Below, in pieces: positions 13,867 to 20,354 of a stretch of DNA of 42,510 bases. The notes under the pieces were generated by a model. That model ran no database searches and was not told the DNA's origin. It worked only from the letters and a program-made list of their open reading frames with translations. The DNA is from a virus, in the IMG/VR virus record IMGVR_UViG_3300030329_002799, positions 1 to 42,510 of that record; one strand, written 5' to 3'. Numbering within the stretch: position 1 is the first letter of the stretch; the number at the start of each line of letters is the position of its first letter. Made by a program: the position numbers and the translations under genes.

Positions 13867-14196
13867 TTACGCGCTTTGCCTGAAGCCCATCTTCTGCCAC
13901 AGCTTTTCACCACTGAGCGTCGGGGTCTTGATGTCCCCTGCCTCCGGTGGTCCGGCCTTACGTTCTATAAGCTCGCCGCCCTTACGGACAAAATCCGTGA
14001 CGTAGGCGAAGCTAGCCTCGAACATTTCCCGAGCCTCAGACTCTTTAGCAAATAGCTCTGTCTCTACCCACGTCGCTCCCGACTTGCGGAGCTTGTACTG
14101 GATCACCGCAAACTTCGCGTCCGCAAAGCCGCGACACCCGTTGGTAAAAACCCTGTCGTCCTTAGACGAGTAGCTACTTCTATGTCCTCGATCCAT
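13867..14196 (-). CDS. Hypothetical 109-aa basic protein
   Basis: ATG 14196 is the conserved module start (AGGGGGTGTGTG-ATG). The protein begins MDRGHRSSYSSKDDRVFTNG, has a central helical part (ATWVETELFAKESEAREMFE) and ends basic. No known motif is visible. Its gene is bounded by leader modules on both sides, suggesting it behaves as an independent cassette. Confidence 0.72.
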   Translation of the reverse strand: MDRGHRSSYSSKDDRVFTNGCRGFADAKFAVIQYKLRKSGATWVETELFAKESEAREMFEASFAYVTDFVRKGGELIERKAGPPEAGDIKTPTLSGEKLWQKMGFRQSA

Positions 14197-14291
14197 CACA
14201 CACCCCCTTAGGGATGAACTCAGCGGGAAAACCCCGCACTGCCCAGCCGGTAAGGGCTGGGCATGGGGAGCGAAGCTGGGAATCACCCAGC
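14197..14291 (-). repeat. Start-associated leader module B (type I)
   Basis: Hairpin 1 GCTGGG/CCCAGC (14275-14291), CCCCATG, hairpin 2 GCCCAGCC/GGCTGGGC with loop CTTACC in transcript sense (14241-14262), hairpin 3 GCGGG/CCCGC (14223-14237), then CCCTAAGGGGG and TGTGTGATG. Confidence 0.82.
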
Positions 14292-14305
14292 CTCGCCCCT
14301 GTGGT

Positions 14306-14458
14306 CTATGGTAGGACCACCCACATTCCGACCACGAACAGCACCGCGAACAGGGCGATCATCGCCCCGTCCGTGAGCCAGTCCCTCGTGGTGCCGTGGG
14401 CTGGGGGAAGCCCCCAGATCTTGACCGTGTGGATCTTCTCAAACCTCACGGGCTTCAT
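14306..14458 (-). CDS. 50-aa membrane protein with C-terminal anchor
   Basis: ATG 14458 lies inside the end of the upstream gene (20-bp overlap) with GGGAG about 10 bases before it. The first 32 residues are soluble and basic (MKPVRFEKIHTVKIWGLPPA...). The last 18 are a membrane span (MIALFAVLFVVGMWVVLP), giving a tail-anchored or N-in topology. Coupling and the clean hydrophobic end support it. The function is unknown. Confidence 0.65.
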   Translation of the reverse strand: MKPVRFEKIHTVKIWGLPPAHGTTRDWLTDGAMIALFAVLFVVGMWVVLP

Positions 14459-14798
14459 CGGGCCACCACTCCCTTTCCTGCTGCGAGATACGGGCCATCG
14501 CCTCCGGCACCTCGTCGGCCCGTAGGAATGCCTTCACGTCGCGGAGCAGGTCGTGATACTCGTTGAGCATGACGCTCACCTTGTCCGACGCTTGCCCCAG
14601 TTCCTCGGCTGTTACCTTGAGCTTGGAACCGGCTTCGATGGCCAGTTGCGCGAACTCGCGCAACTGGTCGTTCTCATCCGTGATCTCCAAGACCCTCTCG
14701 ACCAGCCGGTGCTGATCGGGGGAGAGCCCCTCGTCATCCGTCGCTCGCCGTTGCTCCAGCTTGGATCGACTCCACGCTGGCTTGAGCGGTTGAACCAT
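14439..14798 (-). CDS. Hypothetical 119-aa helical protein
   Basis: ATG 14798 is preceded by AGGAGG and the GTGTGTG start box. The protein is almost entirely helical and acidic (VERVLEITDENDQLREFAQL, then SDKVSVMLNEYHDLLRDVKA), suggesting a coiled-coil or adaptor protein. No domain is recognised. It is the first of a coupled pair with the small membrane protein downstream, which could recruit it to the membrane. Confidence 0.72.
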   Translation of the reverse strand: MVQPLKPAWSRSKLEQRRATDDEGLSPDQHRLVERVLEITDENDQLREFAQLAIEAGSKLKVTAEELGQASDKVSVMLNEYHDLLRDVKAFLRADEVPEAMARISQQEREWWPDEAREV

Positions 14799-14933
14799 CA
14801 CACACCTCCTGTGCGTCCAGTCGGGCTACGTGCCCTCCTGGGTTTATAATACACGACTCATTAGCCGTGTAGGGGCCGAAGCCCGAACCACGGGCGGGGT
14901 ATCACCCCCGCCCGCAGCATCTCTACTCGCGGA
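14799..14933 (-). repeat. Degenerate leader module C
   Basis: This keeps the start box (AGGAGGTGTGTGATG) and a hairpin 1 (GGGCGGGG/CCCCGCCC, 14892-14913) but has other middle elements: GGGC-TTCG-GCCC (14873-14884) and CCAG-GAG-GGC paired to GCC-CGA-CTGG (14817-14841). A TATTAT/ATTATA box (about 14846-14852) between them is a possible -10 promoter element with no clear -35. Confidence 0.5.
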
Positions 14934-16112
14934 CTACCACTGGAACTTGCAGTGGGGACAAGTGGTCACCTCACGCTTGTTCGGGTCTACCGCTGGCAAA
15001 GGCTCCGGCTTCTGAATCGAGAACACCGTGATCGGGTCATAGTCCCGAGCCGCTGTTTGCAACGTTCCAGTTACCGCCAAGCGCTTTCTCGTCTCCGGTG
15101 TGAACGACGATCCGTGAATAATCGTGGCTCCTCTGGCCGTTGCGTGAGCATTGACCATTGGATCCGACGACCATGACACGGCGTTCTCGCCGTAGATGTT
15201 ATCGCTGACGACCTTGAGCGCATCCTCATCACGCACCCAATCCAACGTGGATTTGAGATGCGTGCTGTTTTGTGCGTCCTCGGCCAGCAGCGCCACGCCA
15301 TCCATCGCCGCAGACTCGACAACCTTGCCGAGTAACTGCGCGAGGTAGGCCGGTGTCACCATGTCGCGAGACATGGGCAGCGGTACTTTCTGCTGAACAT
15401 CCAGCGAGAACGGAAACTCGGACGTACTGATGTCGCAGACGGGGACACCAAGCTCGTACAACCACGGCTCGGGTTCCTCGTACAGCAGCACCGTCGTCTT
15501 ACGACTGGTTTTGCTCATCCCAGTCTCCGTCAACACCTCCGTCGGCACGGTGACGGTGGCTTGGTGAGCCACGGTCGGAGCTTCCACCTCAAGCGCATTG
15601 ATTGAGACGGTTAACCCTGACGGCTTCACGCGCAAGAGCCAGTCCTGAATCGTCGGCAGATCACCTTTCGGCATATCTATCAGCGACTCAATCCGCGTGC
15701 CAACAAACGGCGTCCGCTTGGTGCGAACAGTCCGCTTGCCGCCCTTGAAGACCACCTCAGTTTTCCCCGTCTGGATCACGGTTTCACGCGCACAGGCAAA
15801 GAAGTACTTGTCACCCGCATTGAAGCGGCCAGCAACACTTGGTGCCTGACGTTTCCCCGTCCGTCCAAACAGCGTCCACACGTCTTCAACATCGCGGAAC
15901 CCTGCCCCGTCATCGGTGTACACCACCCGTATCCCTCGCGGTTTTGGTTGGTGCGACAACTCGATCTGAAGGTGCGTCGGCCTTGGCCGATCATCGTACC
16001 CACGGTACTCGTCGAGAACATTGGCGACCGGCTCTAGGAAAAGCCGGTACTTCGCCTGCCCTCCCACGAGGTCACGTAGACCTTCGACGTTGACAGCAAA
16101 CATATCACTCAT
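14934..16112 (-). CDS. GHKL-type ATPase (MutL/Hsp90/RIIA-like), 392 aa
   Basis: The N-terminal third has the Bergerat ATP-binding motifs: N box EPVANVLDEY (27-36, with Asn31), G1 YTDDGAGF (65-72, with D67/D68), and G2 GRFNAGDKYFF (95-105). The middle has a beta-rich transducer-like region, and the end is a half zinc site (CPHC). Phage GHKL proteins include T4 RIIA-like proteins, which protect against host exclusion systems, and MORC/MutL-like proteins. In an accessory operon with an ArdC homologue, counter-defence is a fair inference. The start is the conserved module ATG; a longer GTG start one codon earlier is less likely. Confidence 0.82.
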   Translation of the reverse strand: MSDMFAVNVEGLRDLVGGQAKYRLFLEPVANVLDEYRGYDDRPRPTHLQIELSHQPKPRGIRVVYTDDGAGFRDVEDVWTLFGRTGKRQAPSVAGRFNAGDKYFFACARETVIQTGKTEVVFKGGKRTVRTKRTPFVGTRIESLIDMPKGDLPTIQDWLLRVKPSGLTVSINALEVEAPTVAHQATVTVPTEVLTETGMSKTSRKTTVLLYEEPEPWLYELGVPVCDISTSEFPFSLDVQQKVPLPMSRDMVTPAYLAQLLGKVVESAAMDGVALLAEDAQNSTHLKSTLDWVRDEDALKVVSDNIYGENAVSWSSDPMVNAHATARGATIIHGSSFTPETRKRLAVTGTLQTAARDYDPITVFSIQKPEPLPAVDPNKREVTTCPHCKFQW

Positions 16113-16216
16113 CACACACCCCCTAAGGGTAAGAATCTCAGCGGGAACGATCCCGCACTGCCCAGCCGGTAAGGGCTGGGCATGGGGAGCGGCTGGGGAA
16201 ACTCAATCCCCCAGCC
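16113..16216 (-). repeat. Start-associated leader module D (type I)
   Basis: Hairpin 1 GGCTGGGG/CCCCAGCC (16191-16216), CCCCATG, hairpin 2 GCCCAGCC/GGCTGGGC (16160-16181), hairpin 3 GCGGGA/TCCCGC (16141-16156), and AGGGGGTGTGTGATG. An ATG at the foot of hairpin 2 opens a 23-codon frame whose TGA overlaps the GHKL ATPase start (TGATG). Confidence 0.85.
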
Positions 16217-16228
16217 GATCAAGGCTAG

Positions 16229-16513
16229 TTAGCCGCGCACTAAATCCCACTCACAGCTAGGGCAGTAGCCTAACTGCCCCCAATCTTGTCCGAACTCGGA
16301 CGGGGTGCACCCGCTATGAGTGCGACGTTGGATCGTGTTGACCGGATGTACCGTAGCCCCCTCCACTGGGGAGTCCGTGCCATCGGTTTCTGCTGCCCAC
16401 GCTTGCTGTTCGCGCTCCAGATAGGCACGGGCGCTAGCCTCGCTGGGCCAGTCGGCGGCATCGTCAATCCTACGGGTACCGTCGCTGTGGAGAATCGCGT
16501 ATCTATTACTCAT
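16229..16513 (-). CDS. Hypothetical 94-aa protein with C-terminal CxxC
   Basis: The module ATG 16513 starts MSNRYAILHSDGTRRIDDAA, followed by a helix (SEASARAYLEREQQAWAAET). The C-terminal third contains HSGC (C69) and CPSC (C84, C87), a possible zinc site. Small proteins of this kind with an N-terminal beta strand and Cys-rich tail are frequent in phage accessory regions. No function is assigned. Confidence 0.72.
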   Translation of the reverse strand: MSNRYAILHSDGTRRIDDAADWPSEASARAYLEREQQAWAAETDGTDSPVEGATVHPVNTIQRRTHSGCTPSEFGQDWGQLGYCPSCEWDLVRG

Positions 16514-16613
16514 CACACACCCCCCTTAGGGGACTATCAGCGGGAACGATCCCGCACTGCCCAGCCGGTAAAGACTGGGCATGGGGAGCCGTGCTGGGAG
16601 TAACCCAGCACGG
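16514..16613 (-). repeat. Start-associated leader module E (type I)
   Basis: Hairpin 1 is a perfect 10-bp stem CCGTGCTGGG/CCCAGCACGG (16589-16613). Hairpin 2 is GCCCAGTC/GGCTGGGC (16559-16580), where C-to-T keeps pairing as U-G. Hairpin 3 is GCGGGA/TCCCGC (16540-16555). It ends in CCCCTAAGGGGGTGTGTGATG. Hairpin 1 differs from copy to copy while remaining paired. Confidence 0.85.
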
Positions 16614-16627
16614 CCCCTCGACGGCTT

Positions 16628-17620
16628 CTAGAGGCCCTCGTGGTCGAGAATCATACGGATGGCTTTATCCGCTAATTTCAGCGACTCATGCAGCAACTGC
16701 GGCGAGCCTTTGAACGCTTCCAACCATCCTTCAAGGTAGGCGGCGGAGTTGTCGTAGTCAGGCGTGAACCCAACATGGGCGGCACATATCGCGCCGACCA
16801 ACTCAGCCACCAATTCCTCTTTGGAATAGTCGATTTTGTTCGTGGTCGAGTACCCCTTAAGGCCACGGTTAAGCAAGTCATCGTGACCGGTCGAATGCCC
16901 GAGTTCGTGAAACAGCGTCGAGACCCAATTGGCGGTAACTTTTAGCCGCTCATCGTGACAAGCATCAGGCTTCGGCATTACAACCCGACCCCGATCCTCA
17001 CGAGTCCCAGAACTAAACCCCATGTAACACGGGCTTTCGTTCGGGCCAAAATCCTTCTCAACATAGCCCACACGGGCCTTCCGACAATATGCCTCACGAA
17101 TAGCATCAGCCTCAGCCGAACGTTCGACTTCGGGCCGGTCGTCCTGATCCGTTGCCAATGCTGGCAACGTACCTTCAGGCCAGTCAGCTTGCTCAACGTT
17201 GAAAACATTGAGCAGTCGATACCCGTAAAATCTCACGATCTTTTGCCCATGCTCATCGCGTACGGGCTTCCCATCCTCGCCACGTTCAAACACTGGTTTC
17301 GCTTGGATCACTTGGGTAGACTTTTCACCCTTGCGAACTTGTCCGCCAGCATCTTGAATATGTCCGTATCCGGCCCAACGAGGATCAGAGAATCCGTTCA
17401 ACATTCCCATGAGTTGGAGAAACAATGCGTTACCCATTGCGTAGGACTTGCGGGTTGTTTCTGACTTCGACCACGGGTTATGCGGTCGATTGTCTCCGGT
17501 ATACCGTTGGGTAATGCCGGACTGCCACGGCAGTAGGCCACCATCGCTGATTTTCTGAACGAGTTTTTCGGTCACGTCACTAAGAATTTCAGCGTTGGTT
17601 TTCTTTTTCTTACGTGCCAT
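16628..17620 (-). CDS. ArdC-like antirestriction protein (ssDNA-binding + zincin domain)
   Basis: This 330-aa protein has the ArdC/TraC-type N-terminal domain (residues 10-150: LPWQSGITQR, NPWSKSETTRKSYAMGNALF, GYGHIQDAGGQVRKGEKSTQ, FYGYRLLNVFNVEQ). The C-terminal zincin-like domain has HELGH (238-242) and a likely third ligand E273 in EELVAELVGA. ArdC proteins protect incoming DNA from restriction and bind single strands; the metallopeptidase-like domain supports that activity. Length and domain order match the family. It starts at the module ATG. In a phage accessory operon an anti-defence role is the expected one. Confidence 0.9.
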   Translation of the reverse strand: MARKKKKTNAEILSDVTEKLVQKISDGGLLPWQSGITQRYTGDNRPHNPWSKSETTRKSYAMGNALFLQLMGMLNGFSDPRWAGYGHIQDAGGQVRKGEKSTQVIQAKPVFERGEDGKPVRDEHGQKIVRFYGYRLLNVFNVEQADWPEGTLPALATDQDDRPEVERSAEADAIREAYCRKARVGYVEKDFGPNESPCYMGFSSGTREDRGRVVMPKPDACHDERLKVTANWVSTLFHELGHSTGHDDLLNRGLKGYSTTNKIDYSKEELVAELVGAICAAHVGFTPDYDNSAAYLEGWLEAFKGSPQLLHESLKLADKAIRMILDHEGL

Positions 17621-17718
17621 CACACACTTCCAAAATTGATCCGACTGCCTGCCCAGCAGGTACAGTTCTGCTCAGAGGCTGGCATGGGTCGGCAGTGGCT
17701 CAGTAAAGAGCCACTGCC
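17621..17718 (-). repeat. Start-associated leader module F (type II)
   Basis: Hairpin 1 GGCAGTGGCTC/GAGCCACTGCC (17691-17718), CCCATG, hairpin 2 (17647-17683, arms GCCAGCCTCTGAGCAG and CTGCTGGGCAGGC in transcript sense, loop AACTGTAC), then GGAAGTGTGTGATG. The ATG at the foot of hairpin 2 opens a 21-codon frame ending TGATG at the ArdC start. Confidence 0.85.
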
Positions 17719-17727
17719 AAACGTTGG

Positions 17728-17958
17728 CTAGTCAAACTGGCTAGGCGTACCGGAAGCCTTGCGGTACTTCTTGAATGCCGCCCGAAGTTTTTCTAGGCGG
17801 TCGTTTTGTATCTCTTGAGACTCACCTAGAACGAGTCCGTTGACCATTGCGACGGTAATCTTTTCAGCTTCGTCGATAATGTTGCTGGCATCAGCCATGA
17901 ATGCTTCGACACGTTCGTGGTACGTGTTCGTCGCCATGCTAAGAACCATTTTCGCCAT
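17728..17958 (-). CDS. Hypothetical 76-aa helical protein
   Basis: ATG 17958 follows the module box GGAGTGTGTGAG. The product (MAKMVLSMATNTYHERVEAF ... RLEKLRAAFKKYRKASGTPS) is mainly helical with a basic C terminus. The in-frame ATG 18018 is the foot of hairpin 2. If used, it would fuse a 20-residue leader to this protein, the only module copy where the frames join. The family is not recognised. Confidence 0.65.
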   Translation of the reverse strand: MAKMVLSMATNTYHERVEAFMADASNIIDEAEKITVAMVNGLVLGESQEIQNDRLEKLRAAFKKYRKASGTPSQFD

Positions 17959-18049
17959 CTCACACACTCCGATCCGACTGCCAGCCCAGCAGATACAGTT
18001 CTGCTCAGAGGCTGGCATGGGTCCGCCAGTGGCTGCAAGGCCACTGGCG
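17959..18049 (-). repeat. Start-associated leader module G (type II)
   Basis: Hairpin 1 is a perfect 10-bp stem CGCCAGTGGC/GCCACTGGCG (18024-18049). Then come GACCCATG, hairpin 2 (17980-18016; GCCAGCC pairs fully with GGCTGGC), and GGAGTGTGTGAGATG. Confidence 0.85.
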
Positions 18050-18057
18050 AAGCTTGG

Positions 18058-18132
18058 CTATTCGCCGTGTTGTAACTGGTACTGCTCATCAATCAAGCGA
18101 TCAATCTTTTCTTGTAGATGATCGCGTGACAT
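18058..18132 (-). CDS. Possible 24-aa peptide
   Basis: ATG 18132 encodes MSRDHLQEKIDRLIDEQYQL followed by QHGE, a charged amphipathic helix. It ends 8 bp before leader module G, in the position a gene occupies between modules elsewhere in the operon. The in-frame codons upstream also read as protein-like (YALYIVEE) but offer no standard start. The ribosome site is weak (GAAGAA). It could be a real micro-gene or the remnant of a longer one. Confidence 0.45.
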   Translation of the reverse strand: MSRDHLQEKIDRLIDEQYQLQHGE

Positions 18133-18194
18133 TTCTTCAACGATGTACAGGGCATAATCTGTACGTCAAGCGTTTTGGCTACGATTTTTACCCC

Positions 18195-18428
18195 CTACGC
18201 CAACGATAGATTGGCATTGGTTCGCATTTCGTTCAACGCGCAATCGGAGTGCATCACCGAATATTCAACGGTGATCGTCCGGCCTACTGTCCGGTTGCCG
18301 TTGATACTGATAACTTCGGCGACCTCGGCTAGCTCGTCGCGTTCGTAGTCAAGCGTCTCGCCGCACGTCCCGCATTCGGTCGCATCAAGATATTTGGCGT
18401 CGGTCTTGTCGCTGTGTACGTTGGACAT
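18195..18428 (-). CDS. Hypothetical 77-aa protein with zinc-type cysteines
   Basis: AAGGAGAGG lies just upstream of ATG 18428, so unlike its neighbours this gene has a conventional ribosome site. CGTC near residue 19 and HSDC near residue 60 could form one zinc site around a beta-rich core (AEVISINGNRTVGRTITVEY). The family is unknown. Confidence 0.72.
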   Translation of the reverse strand: MSNVHSDKTDAKYLDATECGTCGETLDYERDELAEVAEVISINGNRTVGRTITVEYSVMHSDCALNEMRTNANLSLA

Positions 18429-18543
18429 TTGCCCTCTCCTTTGCCTTTCGGCGATATCTGAAAGTTAATCGACTGCCAGCCCAGCAGAACATCTCTGCTC
18501 ATAGGCTCGCATGGGTCCGCCAGTGGCTGTAAGGCCACTGGCG
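18429..18543 (-). repeat. Leader module H (type II, start box replaced)
   Basis: Hairpin 1 is CGCCAGTGGC/GCCACTGGCG (18518-18543) and hairpin 2 spans 18475-18510, both as in modules G and I. The GTGTGTG box is absent, replaced by a longer spacer with an ordinary AAGGAGAGG site. Hairpin 2 has a G-G mismatch near its foot, so this copy is decaying or specialised. Confidence 0.78.
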
Positions 18544-18551
18544 AAGCTTGG

Positions 18552-19088
18552 CTAGACTGCCGCCACAACCACGTCGCCATCAACGGTGGTAATGGTGGTG
18601 TTTCCATGATCATTAACGTGTAGCACGTGACCACATTCGGATACGATCCGACCGTCGGTCAGCTTCACATGTGCATCGTGTTGGAACGCACATTCAATGT
18701 GAAACTCGTGCAACATCCAGCCATAGGTATTGTTGCCATCAACGAAGCCAGCGAATACCAGATACGGATTGTCCGTGTTGGCTTCGTTGATGTGATCAAC
18801 CACTTCGTCAATCAGTTCCGAAATCGCTTGGTATGCGTCGCCAACGTAGTACACACCAAACTTTTCTTGAAGATCCTGCATCTCATTCCAATCGGTAGCC
18901 TCACCATCCCGAACGGTCTTGATCGCTTTTCGAGCCTCAAGAATCGTGTCGTAGGCCGGTCCTACCAGAATGGTTGTACCATTTTGCAGCGTCGTTGCGG
19001 CGAGGTCTTCAAGATAGCCTACGAGTTCTTCCAGAAGATCGGCGTCGTTATATACGTCACTGGTAACCGGTCCTAATTCAATTTTCAT
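18552..19088 (-). CDS. Hypothetical 178-aa acidic protein
   Basis: The module ATG 19088 opens MKIELGPVTSDVYNDADLLE. The protein is acidic and helical in its first 125 residues (ELVGYLEDLAATTL, SELIDEVVDHINEANTDN). Its second part is beta-rich and His-rich (YGWMLHEFHIECAFQHDAHV, CGHVLHVND), where H and C could bind metal. I recognise no family. Net negative charge and location would suit a DNA-mimic inhibitor, but nothing proves this. Confidence 0.72.
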   Translation of the reverse strand: MKIELGPVTSDVYNDADLLEELVGYLEDLAATTLQNGTTILVGPAYDTILEARKAIKTVRDGEATDWNEMQDLQEKFGVYYVGDAYQAISELIDEVVDHINEANTDNPYLVFAGFVDGNNTYGWMLHEFHIECAFQHDAHVKLTDGRIVSECGHVLHVNDHGNTTITTVDGDVVVAAV

Positions 19089-19183
19089 TTCACACAACTC
19101 CATGAAACGCTACTGCCAGCCCAGCAGAACCTATCTGCTCAGAGGCTGGCATGGGTCCGCCAGTGGCTGCAAGGCCACTGGCG
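19089..19183 (-). repeat. Start-associated leader module I (type II)
   Basis: Hairpin 1 CGCCAGTGGC/GCCACTGGCG (19158-19183), GACCCATG, and hairpin 2 (19115-19150), whose apical loop differs by one base from modules F, G and J. It ends in GTTGTGTGAAATG. The one-base loop change shifts the internal reading frame but keeps the stem, pointing to selection on RNA structure. Confidence 0.83.
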
Positions 19184-19191
19184 AACAATGG

Positions 19192-19419
19192 TTATCCGTA
19201 GATTTCGCGGTCACGAAACAGGCAGTTGTCTATTTCACCCTGCACATACTTGGCGAAATGCTCATCGGTTAACTCACCAATTTCCAAGCCGTATACCTTG
19301 GCAATAGTCTTGATACCTTCACGGTCTATGATCACATCATCCACCCATGTTTTTACTTCGTAGCGTTCGTTGGGATGACCATAGCCTTTGTCGTCATGTA
19401 GTCGCTTGAACTTTGCCAT
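19192..19419 (-). CDS. Hypothetical 75-aa protein, first gene of accessory operon
   Basis: ATG 19419 follows GGAGTGTGTGAA. The product is MAKFKRLHDDKGYGHPNERY, then a mixed helix/strand core (TIAKVYGLEIGELTDEHFAK) ending REIYG. It is the most promoter-proximal gene of the leftward accessory operon, preceded by leader J with the tRNA-like element. No family is recognised. Confidence 0.72.
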   Translation of the reverse strand: MAKFKRLHDDKGYGHPNERYEVKTWVDDVIIDREGIKTIAKVYGLEIGELTDEHFAKYVQGEIDNCLFRDREIYG

Positions 19420-19482
19420 TTCACACACTCCAATTGATCCGACTGCCTGCCCAGCAGATACAGTTCTGCTCAGAGGCTGGCA
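19420..19482 (-). repeat. Start-associated leader module J (type II), hairpin 2 and start box
   Basis: Hairpin 2 spans 19445-19481 and matches module F, including an A-A mismatch in the lower stem. The start box is GGAGTGTGTGAAATG. Where other modules carry hairpin 1, this copy has the branched tRNA-like element at 19483-19537. Confidence 0.83.
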
Positions 19483-19537
19483 TGGGAATGCTTGCTGGAG
19501 TTGAACCAGATAACCGCACCAGTTGCGGCAAGCATTC
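19483..19537 (-). ncRNA. tRNA-like element lacking an anticodon arm (candidate)
   Basis: On the minus strand, GAATGCTTG and CAAGCATTC (9 bp, extendable to 10) enclose two hairpins. One is D-arm-like: CCGC/GCGG with loop AACTGGT holding the GG pair. The other is T-arm-like: CTGG/CCAG with loop TTCAACT, where the string GGTTCAACTCC fits the tRNA T-arm consensus. CCA follows the acceptor strand directly (19485-19483). Reading it as 8-bp acceptor plus 4-bp T-stem gives the standard 12-bp stack. There is no anticodon arm. The CCA also belongs to the CCCATG shared by all modules, so it may be fortuitous. Alternatives are a remnant tRNA attachment site or a chance branched hairpin. Confidence 0.45.
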
Positions 19538-19539
19538 AA

Positions 19540-19557
19540 GCGAGGCTGAAGCCTCGC
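19540..19557. other. 7-bp hairpin at head of accessory operon
   Basis: GCGAGGC (19540-19546) pairs with GCCTCGC (19551-19557) around TGAA (TTCA on the minus strand). It lies 2 bases upstream of the tRNA-like element on the minus strand and has no T-tract, so it is probably part of the leader RNA rather than a terminator. Confidence 0.5.
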
Positions 19558-20354
19558 AGTTTGTGTGTCATGTGATGATGATGAAATCGGGAATAGCGCC
19601 AGCCTTGTCAGTCCGTTACTCGGTTCCGATTTATTTGTCACTGCTGCCACTTTGACCTACTCGTTCTGGCTTCGGGCTGGTCACCGCGTTTTCGCTAGTG
19701 ATCATTGGACTTCGTATTGGGTACCGCCATCACATCCCTACTGGCGACTATCGCAAATTTGGGAACCCATCCGCTCCGAGCCTCTGACATAGGCATGGCA
19801 CAGGGGGGGGAAGGTAAAGGATCTAAGCTATATATTCACACTCCTACACTATTCAAACGATGGGTACATCGTACCCATGTGGGCTGCTGGAAGTCTAGTG
19901 ACGCAAGTAGCTAGGGACGTAGTAACGATGGTTTTAGGCTATTTGAATCGAGTCAGACGGCCTAAAAGAATCTAAAAGAATATTTTCTAGGATCGCTGGA
20001 AAATGTACGTGAGACCCGTCGCGACGATTGAGGCTGAAATAGTTGGTTCACGTGGTCGGTCGCGCGACGAATTCTCAGCGTGGCGGCACTAGCCTGTAAG
20101 CGATGGTCTAGGCATTTGGTGGTGGCTGGATCGCGGTCGAGACCGTCAAGCAAGGTGACGGTCGCCACCCTGCCGCATGGTTATGTTAAGTAGGATTTTC
20201 GTCAAGCAGCTTGACGGAGGTTTGACGCGCCGACCGTCTGACCAGTGTAAGAGTATTCCCCGTCTCGAAAAAAAACCAAAAAAAGAGGGGGGTCTTGTTG
20301 CTTCGTCCCTCAAATCGTCAATAATGGGTTTGACGCGCATATAAAGGACGGAAT
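19558..20354. promoter_or_regulatory. Non-coding control region between divergent operons
   Basis: About 800 bp without a convincing gene; short ORFs here lack ribosome sites and neighbours. It holds a palindrome ATGGGTAC/GTACCCAT (19860-19878), an inverted pair TTTTAGGC/GCCTAAAA (19932-19967), a tandem CTAAAAGAAT pair (19962-19981), and an A-rich tract (20267-20285). A cluster of TGACG/CGTCA motifs lies at 20144-20338, including the inverted repeat CGTCAAG/CTTGACG (20200-20216) and two copies of TTTGACGCGC (20221-20230, 20329-20338). Promoters for both operons should lie here, and the terminase binding or packaging site is likely near its right end. No clear sigma-70 promoter could be fixed. 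Confidence 0.55.

Noticed and set aside
13282-14055. 257-aa open frame on the plus strand
   Set aside because: It runs antisense through the RlpA-like gene, a leader module and the 109-aa gene, crossing a conserved structured element.
13754-19482. Leader modules as a CRISPR array
   Set aside because: The repeats are about 100 nt, differ between copies, contain gene starts and are separated by whole genes, not short uniform spacers.
19565-19914. Short plus-strand frames of 69-75 aa in the control region
   Set aside because: They overlap each other in different frames, have no ribosome sites, and span palindromes and repeats.
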